In this document: positions 6,480 to 13,098 of the stretch, one piece after another
Layout of the letters: each line of letters begins with the position of its first letter
Position numbering within the stretch: position 1 is the first letter of the stretch
Source of the DNA: JAQBDA01 sp041301185
Lineage (GTDB): Bacteria; Chloroflexota; Anaerolineae; Anaerolineales; UBA4823
Assembly: GCA_041301185.1 (NCBI GenBank)
Contig: JBFYSV010000109.1
Coordinates: 1-20,870 of the forward strand
DNA length: 20,870 bases
Reading direction: 5' to 3'
Notes under the pieces: generated by a model
Told to the model about the DNA's origin: nothing
Seen by the model: the letters and a program-made list of their open reading frames with translations, nothing else
The model's database searches: none
Translations under genes and position numbers: made by a program

Positions 6480-7471
6480 GTGCTGAATCAGATGTGCTGG
6501 TGAAGGTACAAAATCTCACAAAATATTTTCCCATCCATAAGGGGATTCTCACCCAGCGCCATGTTGGCGATGTCAAAGCAGTGGATGACGTGAGTTTTGA
6601 GATCTTTCGCGGCGAGACCCTGGGCCTGGTGGGAGAGACAGGGTGCGGTAAAACCACCGTTGGGCGCACAATCCTTCGCTTGTATGAGCCGACTTCGGGG
6701 CATGTGTTTTTTGAAGGATCCGACTTGATGAGTCTGAATGAGAGCGGTATGCGTTCTTTCCGCAAGCGCATGCAGATGATCTTCCAGGATCCGTATGCTT
6801 CATTGAACCCGCGCATGACGGTCGGCTCGATCATCGCCGCGCCGCTGGATGTGCATGGCGTTCCAGACGGCAAAGGGAAGAATGAGCGGATTGAAGAGTT
6901 GCTGGACATGGTCGGTCTGAACCCGGAATTTGTCAATCGCTACCCGCACGAATTTTCCGGCGGTCAGCGGCAGCGGATTGGCATCGCCCGCGCCCTGGCG
7001 GTCAACCCGGATCTCATCATTTGTGATGAGCCGATCTCATCTCTGGACGTATCCATCCAGGCGCAGGTCGTCAACCTGCTCGAAGACCTGCAGCAGCAGC
7101 TGGGTCTCACTTATTTATTCATCGCGCATGACCTGAGCATGGTTCGCCATATCAGCGATCGAATGGCAGTCATGTATCTGGGCAAAATCATGGAGTTGGC
7201 AGACCGCAACGAAATCTACCTGCGCCCGCTCCACCCTTATACACAAGCGCTCATGTCCGCAGTTCCGGTGCCAGATCCAGACGTTGTTGAGAACCGCCAC
7301 CGGGTAATCCTGGAAGGTGATCTCCCCAGCCCATCCAACCCGCCGGTCGGGTGTAATTTCAATACACGTTGCCCTTTTGTCAAGGATATCTGTCTGCAAG
7401 AAGAACCGCAATATGTGGAGCTTCAACCCGGGCATTGGGTAGCCTGCCATTTCGCTGACCAGAACCTTTAG
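6476..7471 (+). CDS. Peptide ABC transporter ATP-binding protein, DppF/OppF type
   Basis: This is the second ATPase of the importer, 331 residues. The start was set at ATG 6476 because GGAGGGGG (6461-6468) lies upstream and the ATG overlaps the previous stop as ATGA. An upstream in-frame codon at 6437 would add 13 unrelated residues. Walker A is GETGCGKT (53-60), the signature SGGQRQR (161-167), Walker B IICDEP (181-186), and the H-loop lies in IAHDLS. The C-terminal oligopeptide domain has Cys293, Cys299, Cys306 and Cys324, mirroring those in the partner. It is the last gene of the operon; a terminator follows at 7506. Confidence 0.94.
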   Translation: MSAESDVLVKVQNLTKYFPIHKGILTQRHVGDVKAVDDVSFEIFRGETLGLVGETGCGKTTVGRTILRLYEPTSGHVFFEGSDLMSLNESGMRSFRKRMQMIFQDPYASLNPRMTVGSIIAAPLDVHGVPDGKGKNERIEELLDMVGLNPEFVNRYPHEFSGGQRQRIGIARALAVNPDLIICDEPISSLDVSIQAQVVNLLEDLQQQLGLTYLFIAHDLSMVRHISDRMAVMYLGKIMELADRNEIYLRPLHPYTQALMSAVPVPDPDVVENRHRVILEGDLPSPSNPPVGCNFNTRCPFVKDICLQEEPQYVELQPGHWVACHFADQNL

Positions 7472-7505
7472 GCAGACGGTCTCAACCTTTAGAGGTTCGC
7501 GCATA

Positions 7506-7537
7506 TCCGGCAGGCAGGTGCCGGACATTGCTTTTTT
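7506..7537 (+). terminator. Probable terminator of the importer operon
   Basis: TCCGGCA (7506-7512) pairs with TGCCGGA (7519-7525) around a 6-nt loop. Six T follow at 7532-7537 after a 6-nt spacer. The 7-bp stem and offset T-run make it moderate in strength. The next promoter begins immediately after it. Confidence 0.6.
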
Positions 7538-7548
7538 GACAGGTACCT

Positions 7549-7577
7549 TTGACATTCTGCCCTGCCCCGGCTAAAAT
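7549..7577 (+). promoter_or_regulatory. Consensus sigma70-type promoter of the coaE-cdaA-cdaR-der-lepB cluster
   Basis: TTGACA at 7549-7554 and TAAAAT at 7572-7577 are separated by exactly 17 bp. The predicted start near 7584 gives a leader of under 30 nt before ATG 7612. A second TTGACA at 7536-7541 has no matching -10 at the right spacing. Confidence 0.8.
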
Positions 7578-7611
7578 GGGGTGAGAAATCTGTCTAGCCT
7601 TGGGAGGGTAG

Positions 7612-8745
7612 ATGAGTGCCTGGCCTGGCAAATATATTATCGGGTTAACCGGCAACATTGCCACCGGGAAGAGCGTGGTGCGCAGAATGTTGGAGCACCT
7701 GGGAGCGTATGGCATCGACGCGGACGCGCTGGGTCATCGCGCCATCGCTCAAGGCGCGCCTGGTTACCGGCCTGTGGTGAACACCTTTGGCAGCTGGATC
7801 CTGGCTCCGGATGGCCAGATCGACCGCACCAGGCTGGCTCGAGTCGTCTTTTCTGACCCGGAGGCCCTGACACAGCTTGAAGCCATCGTTCATCCCCTGG
7901 TGTCTCAGGCGGTCGACTTGCTGGTACGGCGTTCCAGGCAAGAAGTGATCATCCTGGAAGCGATCAAGCTGCTCGAGTCCGGCTTGCGCGATAAATGCGA
8001 TACCCTATGGGTGACCAGCTCGTCTCATGAAACCCAGCTTGGCAGGCTGATGCATAAGCGCAATATGAGCGAGGCGGCTGCCCGCCAGCGGATACTTGCC
8101 CAACCGGACCAGAAATATAAGATCGAACGGGCGGATGTGGTTATTCAAAATGAAGGCAGCTTTGAAGATACCTGGCGGCAGGTTTTGGAGGCCTGGCAGA
8201 AGCTGTTCCCGGTCGTGGAACCCAGCCCGTTGCGCCCGGTGCAGACACGCAAGGGCGAGATGGCGGTTCAACGCGCCCGCCCGCGCCAGGCGCAGGAGAT
8301 CGCAAATTTCATCAACTCGATGGCCGGTGGCAAGCGCCTGCTCACCTATGATGATATTATGGCGGCGTTTGGTGAAAAAGCCTTTTTATTGCTCAAGATT
8401 GACCGCCAATTGGCGGGCCTGGTAGGTTGGCAGGTTGAGAACCTGGTGGCGCGCACGGATGAGGTCTACCTGGATCCACATGTCCCCTTTGCCGAAGCTG
8501 TTCAGGTCTTGATTGGAGAGGTTGAACGCGCCTCGCGTGAGTTGCAATGTGAGGTCTCGCTGCTGTTCCTTCCTCCCAGCCTGGCGCGCCAGTACGCCAT
8601 CTGGAATACGTTGGGCTACCAGACGCGCTCTATTGCCAGCCTGGGAGTGCGCGCCTGGCAGGAAGCTGCCACGGAATCGATGCCGGATGGCTCGGTGATG
8701 CTGTTTAAGCAGCTGCGCAAAGATCGAGTATTGAGACCGGTGTAA
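7612..8745 (+). CDS. coaE: Dephospho-CoA kinase with a C-terminal GNAT-like domain
   Basis: Residues 1-200 are a complete dephospho-CoA kinase, which phosphorylates the 3'-OH of dephospho-CoA in the last step of CoA synthesis. The P-loop is GLTGNIATGKS (11-21). The D-A-D substrate motif lies at 36-38, FGSWILAPDGQIDRTRLARVVF at 59-80, and HPLV at 94-97. The family is normally about 200 residues; this protein has 377. Residues 217-368 resemble a GNAT acetyltransferase fold: FLLLKIDRQLAGLVGW, a helix of acidic and basic residues, then LARQYAIWNTLGYQTRS. The usual acetyl-CoA loop (Q/R-x-x-G-x-G/A) is not visible, so this half may be degenerate or non-catalytic. Start is ATG after GGGAGG. It overlaps cdaA by one base (TAATG). 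Confidence 0.9.
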   Translation: MSAWPGKYIIGLTGNIATGKSVVRRMLEHLGAYGIDADALGHRAIAQGAPGYRPVVNTFGSWILAPDGQIDRTRLARVVFSDPEALTQLEAIVHPLVSQAVDLLVRRSRQEVIILEAIKLLESGLRDKCDTLWVTSSSHETQLGRLMHKRNMSEAAARQRILAQPDQKYKIERADVVIQNEGSFEDTWRQVLEAWQKLFPVVEPSPLRPVQTRKGEMAVQRARPRQAQEIANFINSMAGGKRLLTYDDIMAAFGEKAFLLLKIDRQLAGLVGWQVENLVARTDEVYLDPHVPFAEAVQVLIGEVERASRELQCEVSLLFLPPSLARQYAIWNTLGYQTRSIASLGVRAWQEAATESMPDGSVMLFKQLRKDRVLRPV

Positions 8746-9629
8746 TGCCTGAGTGGATTGTCAACCTGAGCAATAGTTTAAACTTTGTGTTCGAGCGTTT
8801 AGATTGGCTGGACCTGGTAGACCTGGCGCTCGTCACCCTGATATTCTTTGTAATTTTATTGTTATTGCGCGATACTCAGGCAGCCGTCTTGCTGCGTGGG
8901 GCATTTTTATTGATCGTTCTGATCAGCCTGTTAACAACCCTGGAGGTCCTGCCGGCATTCTCCTGGCTGGTGTCGAACACCTTGCCAGCGCTGTTGCTGG
9001 CAATCCCGGTGATATTTGCTCCCGAGATCCGGCGCACGCTGGAGCGCCTGGGGCGTGCCGGCAGCCTGGTACCTGCAGACCGTGGTGCGACGGAAACGCT
9101 GGATGTGGTAACTTCTGTGGTCAGCGCTGCTGCCCGTTTATCTGACCGCAATCATGGCGCCCTGATTGTTCTGCAACGGCAAGACAGCCTGGACGAATAC
9201 ATCAAGACCGGGGTGCGCTTGAATGCCCGGGTGTCTGCCGAGCTTCTCTTACAAATCTTCTATCCGAACACCCCCCTGCACGATGGGGCTGTGATCATCT
9301 CTGCCGACCAGCTGGTGGCTGCCTCCTGCGTGATGCCGCTTTCGTCAAGCGGCGTGCTCACCAGCTCACCCGAGAGACAGATGGGCCTGCGCCATCGAGC
9401 TGCCCTGGGTATCTCTGAGGTCACCGATGCAGTTGCGGTGGTGGTCTCAGAGGAAACTGGCTCGATCTCGGTTGTGCATGGTGGGCGCATGATCCGCCGG
9501 CTGGATATTGAAAGGCTGGAAAATATCCTGCGCACCTTCTTCCGCGCTGGAGAGCGCCGCAAGGGGCTGGTGGGCTGGCTGGAGCGCCAGTTCACAACCA
9601 GGAATAAGTCCACGCGGGAGGATCACTAA
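8745..9629 (+). CDS. cdaA: Diadenylate cyclase CdaA (c-di-AMP synthase)
   Basis: This 294-residue membrane-bound enzyme condenses two ATP into c-di-AMP, a second messenger for osmotic balance and cell-wall state. The N-terminus has three predicted membrane segments (about 26-42, 48-68 and 74-92), as in CdaA/DacA. The DAC (DisA_N) domain covers about 100-265. It carries the catalytic P-L-H-D-G-A (177-182), the R-H-R motif (216-218) followed by AALGISE, and the SEETGSIS segment (235-242). Length and arrangement are normal for CdaA. It overlaps coaE by one base and is followed directly by cdaR, the usual partner and regulator. There is no obvious strong ribosome binding site, which suggests coupling to coaE translation. 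Confidence 0.95.
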   Translation: MPEWIVNLSNSLNFVFERLDWLDLVDLALVTLIFFVILLLLRDTQAAVLLRGAFLLIVLISLLTTLEVLPAFSWLVSNTLPALLLAIPVIFAPEIRRTLERLGRAGSLVPADRGATETLDVVTSVVSAAARLSDRNHGALIVLQRQDSLDEYIKTGVRLNARVSAELLLQIFYPNTPLHDGAVIISADQLVAASCVMPLSSSGVLTSSPERQMGLRHRAALGISEVTDAVAVVVSEETGSISVVHGGRMIRRLDIERLENILRTFFRAGERRKGLVGWLERQFTTRNKSTREDH

Positions 9630-10988
9630 ATGCTGGTCAGGCTTGTGCGCTGGTTCAGCCGCAACCTGGGGAACCTGTTGCTGGCATTTGTCTTGGCGCT
9701 GGTTGTCTGGGTGGCGGCGATTGTGGCAACAGACCCGAACCAGGAAAGCGTCTATCCGAGGGCTGTGCCCCTGGAGATCATCGGTCAGGACCCGGGTATG
9801 CTCCAGCTTGCCGATATCCCCAGCGAGGTACAGCTTACACTGAATGCCCCTAGCACCATCTGGCAGCAGCTCATCGAGCAACCCGATCTGGTGCGAGCCT
9901 GGGTTGATCTTTCTGGCCTGGGTGCTGGTGAGCATATTGTGGTGGTCAAGACTCAAATTCAAGCCAGCCCTGTCAGGGTTATTAATGTGGATCCCGAAGT
10001 TGTAGAGGTATCGCTGGAGCCGCTGAAGACCAGCGAGTTCGATGTGAACCTGACTGTGAACGGAGAACCTGCCCTGGGTTACCGCGCCGGGTCGCCAACA
10101 CTCGACCCGCAACAGGTGATCATCTCAGGAGCGGAGTCACTGGTTGATCAGGTGAAACAAGTGACTGCCTCATTAGACATCGCCAATGCCAATGCCACTA
10201 TCCGGCGAGATGTCCCTGTGCTGGCTCTGGACGCCACCGGCAATCCCGTCCGAGGTGTGGATATCTCTCCTCAACTGGTTCGGGTGACCCAGCCGATTAT
10301 CCTCTTGGGCGGCTATCGCAATGTGGTGGTTAAGGTTTTGACGACTGGCGAACCAGCCAGCGGATACTGGTTGACGAACATCTCGTTAAATCCGCCAAAC
10401 GTGACGGTATTTTCCACCGATCCGCAGCTGGTGAACGAGCTTCCCGGCTATGTGGAAACCAACCCAATCGATTTGACCGGATTAAGCGACGATACAGATA
10501 TTCGCGCCACGCTCAACCTGCCCGAGGGGGTAACCCTGGTGGGAGACGAAAGCGTGCTGGCGCGGTTGAGCATTGCGGCTCAGGAAGGCGCTCTACCGAT
10601 CTCTTTACCGATCGATGCGATTGGCTTGCCCCCAGACATGCAGGCAACTTTCTTGCCCGAAAGCGTCGACCTGGTGTTGGTCGGCCCTCTGCCTATCTTG
10701 AATAACCTGAAACCTGCCGAAGTGCGGGTGGTGGTCAATTTGAGCGGGCTGGAACCGGGTATTTACCAGGTGGAGCCGGTGGTCGACTTGCTGCCCAATC
10801 AGGTGCAGGTAGCGTCCATCGAACCGGCGACGGTGCAGGCCAGCATTGTGCTTCTGCCTACGCCTACACCTATCCCTACAGGCCTGGCAACCCCGGCGTC
10901 AGCCGTCCAGACTACAGGCACGCCGACCCCGCAGCTGACTCAGACTCCAGATTTGACACAGGCACCTGGTCCTACACCTACACCTTGA
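9630..10988 (+). CDS. cdaR: YbbR-domain protein, CdaA regulator CdaR, with a Pro/Thr-rich C-terminal tail
   Basis: This 452-residue protein has an N-terminal membrane helix (about 14-32, LGNLLLAFVLALVVWVAAIVA). Several repeated YbbR beta domains follow, recognisable by segments such as P-S-T-I-W-Q-Q-L, V-Y-P-R-A-V-P-L-E and V-Q-L-T-L-N-A-P. In Firmicutes CdaR binds CdaA and modulates c-di-AMP synthesis; the same is inferred here from the gene pair. The last 45 residues are a low-complexity tail (PTPTPIPTG ... GPTPTP), not typical of Firmicutes CdaR but common in Chloroflexota surface proteins. The beta domains should lie outside the membrane. Start is ATG directly after the cdaA stop, with GGGAGG about 10 nt upstream. 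Confidence 0.88.
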   Translation: MLVRLVRWFSRNLGNLLLAFVLALVVWVAAIVATDPNQESVYPRAVPLEIIGQDPGMLQLADIPSEVQLTLNAPSTIWQQLIEQPDLVRAWVDLSGLGAGEHIVVVKTQIQASPVRVINVDPEVVEVSLEPLKTSEFDVNLTVNGEPALGYRAGSPTLDPQQVIISGAESLVDQVKQVTASLDIANANATIRRDVPVLALDATGNPVRGVDISPQLVRVTQPIILLGGYRNVVVKVLTTGEPASGYWLTNISLNPPNVTVFSTDPQLVNELPGYVETNPIDLTGLSDDTDIRATLNLPEGVTLVGDESVLARLSIAAQEGALPISLPIDAIGLPPDMQATFLPESVDLVLVGPLPILNNLKPAEVRVVVNLSGLEPGIYQVEPVVDLLPNQVQVASIEPATVQASIVLLPTPTPIPTGLATPASAVQTTGTPTPQLTQTPDLTQAPGPTPTP

Positions 10989-10998
10989 TGGATTAAAT

Positions 10999-12372
10999 AT
11001 GGCAAAACCTGTTGTTGCATTGGTGGGTCGCCCCAATGTTGGTAAAAGCACCCTGTTCAACCGCCTGGCAGAAGAACGCCTGGCGGTGGTGGACGAGACT
11101 CCCGGCACCACCCGTGACCGCCTCCTGGCAGAAGCGGAGTGGACCGGGGTGAGTTTTACGATTGTGGATACCGGGGGTATCGATCCTACCCAGACCAGCG
11201 CCGGGCGCGGGCAGCAACCGCTTTCGATTGGCTCAGCAGAGTTTATCGCTCAAATCCGTGAGCAGGCGGAGATCGCAATTCGTGAGGCCGATGCCGTTCT
11301 GTTCGTCACGGATGCCGAGAGCGGGGTCACACCCGCCGATCGTGAGGTAGCCGAGATTCTCCGCCGCCACCAGACAAAGCGCGAAGGGCAGCTCTACCCG
11401 CCGGTATTGCTGGTGGTGAACAAGGCGGATAGCGCCAATCGTCGCATGCAAGCTATGCAGTTTTATGAGCTTGGTGTGGGCGATCCCTATCCGATCTCTG
11501 CCCAACACGGCACCGGCACCGGAGATTTGTTGGATGCGCTGGTTGCTACTTTCGAGAGCCAGGCGGAGCTCGTCGAAGATGAGTCGGTCAAGATCGCCAT
11601 TGTTGGCAAGCCAAACGTGGGCAAATCCAGCTTGCTCAACCGGCTGCTGGGGGAAGAACGAGCCATCGTCAGCCCAATCCCGGGGACGACCCGGGATGCC
11701 ATCGATACTCATCTTGAATATAACCAGATCCCGATCACACTGATCGATACTGCCGGCATCCGCCGCAGGGGCCGCATCGAGCCGGGTGTAGAGAAATACA
11801 GTGTCTTGCGCTCGCTGCGCGCCATTGAGCGCGCCGATGTCAGCCTGTTGGTGGTGGATGCAACGACAGGTTTGACCGCCCAGGATGCGCATATCGCCGG
11901 TTTTATCCTGGATGCCTGGAAGAGCGCCGTGGTTGTGGTGAACAAGTGGGATGTGATTCAGAAAGATACCTACACGATGGATAATTTCATCCAGCTCGTG
12001 CGCCAGGACCTGAACTTCATGGACTATGTGCCGGTCTTGTTCATCTCCGCCAAAACCGGGCAGCGGGTGGATCAGGTGCTGCCCACCGCGCTGAGCGTCC
12101 AGGAGCAACGCTTGCTCCACCTGCCCACTTCACAGTTAAACCAGGTGCTGCAAAATGCACAGGCGATGCACCCCGGGCCTTCCCATGCTGGAAAACAGTT
12201 GAAGATTTATTACGGAACCCAGGTGCGCAGCGACCCCCCGACTTTTCTGCTCTATTGCAACGAGCCCAAACTGGCGCATTTCACTTATCTGCGTTTTTTA
12301 GAAAACCGGATCCGCGAATCGCACCAGTTTTTAGGAACCCCGATCCGCATCGTTTTGAAGGCCAGGCGATGA
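10999..12372 (+). CDS. der: Ribosome assembly GTPase Der (EngA)
   Basis: This 457-residue tandem GTPase acts in 50S ribosomal subunit maturation. GTPase domain 1 has GRPNVGKS (10-17), DTGG (57-60) and NKAD (141-144). GTPase domain 2 has GKPNVGKS (203-210), DTAG (250-253) and NKWD (315-318). The C-terminal KH-like domain (about 370-457) ends HQFLGTPIRIVLKARR, matching the family terminus. Domain 1 has a short extra loop (TQTSAGRGQQPLSIGS) after the DTGG motif. It lies 10 bp after cdaR with only a weak ribosome binding site, consistent with one operon. Confidence 0.96.
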   Translation: MAKPVVALVGRPNVGKSTLFNRLAEERLAVVDETPGTTRDRLLAEAEWTGVSFTIVDTGGIDPTQTSAGRGQQPLSIGSAEFIAQIREQAEIAIREADAVLFVTDAESGVTPADREVAEILRRHQTKREGQLYPPVLLVVNKADSANRRMQAMQFYELGVGDPYPISAQHGTGTGDLLDALVATFESQAELVEDESVKIAIVGKPNVGKSSLLNRLLGEERAIVSPIPGTTRDAIDTHLEYNQIPITLIDTAGIRRRGRIEPGVEKYSVLRSLRAIERADVSLLVVDATTGLTAQDAHIAGFILDAWKSAVVVVNKWDVIQKDTYTMDNFIQLVRQDLNFMDYVPVLFISAKTGQRVDQVLPTALSVQEQRLLHLPTSQLNQVLQNAQAMHPGPSHAGKQLKIYYGTQVRSDPPTFLLYCNEPKLAHFTYLRFLENRIRESHQFLGTPIRIVLKARR

Positions 12373-12433
12373 GAATCCAGCTCAATATTGCTGCTCGGTA
12401 TATCTGGCAACCCGGTAACCCCGGGGATAATCT

Positions 12434-13036
12434 ATGAACCAGGATGATGAAAGTTATCCCCCGGATGTGATCGCAGAGACAGATGCCCCGAAGCGGGAGA
12501 GGTCGGGGTGTGTCCGGGTTGTGTTGGATATCCTGGAGACGCTGTTCATCTCGGCAATTTTGTTCTTGGGCATCAATGCCATTTCGGCTCGTATCCGCGT
12601 GGATGGTCAGAGCATGCAGCCAACCCTGCACAGTGGCGAGTTTATTATCGTCAATAAACTGGCCTACTGGCTGGGTCAGGTTCAGCGGGGTGATGTGATT
12701 GTTTTCCATTTTCCCCGTAACCTAGAGCAGGAGTACATCAAGCGCGTGATCGGTCTGCCGGGGGATGAGGTGGTCATTTCCAACCAGCAGGTGCGGGTCA
12801 ATGGAGAGGTCCTGGACGAGCCATATATCGCCGAACCACCCGACTACCAAGGCACCTGGATCGTGCCGCAAGGTAGCCTGTTTGTGCTGGGCGATAACCG
12901 CAACAACTCGTCCGATTCGCATAATTGGGGACCGGTCTCCCTGGATTATGTGGTGGGTAAGGCTCTGGTAGTCTACTGGCCGCCGGATCAATGGGGTCTG
13001 GTGGGTCGCCAATTGGCCTCCCCATCCACACCATAA
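12434..13036 (+). CDS. lepB: Signal peptidase I
   Basis: This 200-residue membrane serine peptidase removes signal peptides from secreted proteins. A short cytoplasmic N-terminus leads into one membrane helix (about 33-50). Box B is DGQSMQPTL with the nucleophile Ser60. Box D is YIKRVIGLPGDEV with the general base Lys103. Box E is LGDNRNNSSDSHNWGPV (152-168). Length and a single helix fit the compact Gram-positive-like form. It sits 61 bp after der; no convincing internal promoter is visible, so it is probably the last gene of the coaE cluster. A bidirectional terminator follows. Confidence 0.95.
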   Translation: MNQDDESYPPDVIAETDAPKRERSGCVRVVLDILETLFISAILFLGINAISARIRVDGQSMQPTLHSGEFIIVNKLAYWLGQVQRGDVIVFHFPRNLEQEYIKRVIGLPGDEVVISNQQVRVNGEVLDEPYIAEPPDYQGTWIVPQGSLFVLGDNRNNSSDSHNWGPVSLDYVVGKALVVYWPPDQWGLVGRQLASPSTP

Positions 13037-13051
13037 GCTTGGGTACAACGA

Positions 13052-13073
13052 AAAACCGCCGTTAGGCGGTTTT
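13052..13073. terminator. Bidirectional intrinsic terminator between lepB and the ALDH gene
   Basis: AAAACCGCC (13052-13060) pairs perfectly with GGCGGTTTT (13065-13073) around GTTA. T-rich sequence follows on the plus strand and T5 on the minus strand. It separates two convergent genes and fits termination of both. Confidence 0.85.
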
Positions 13074-13098
13074 CTATTTGTGTAAAGTTTGGCTACCC

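Noticed and set aside
11233..12120. 295-codon minus-strand frame opposite der
   Set aside because: It is a shadow of the well-supported Der GTPase; no ribosome binding site or domain is seen.
12373..12433. Possible promoter before lepB (GATAAT at 12426)
   Set aside because: The candidate -35 (TTGCTG) is about 32 bp away, and the start codon would lie only 3 nt after the -10.
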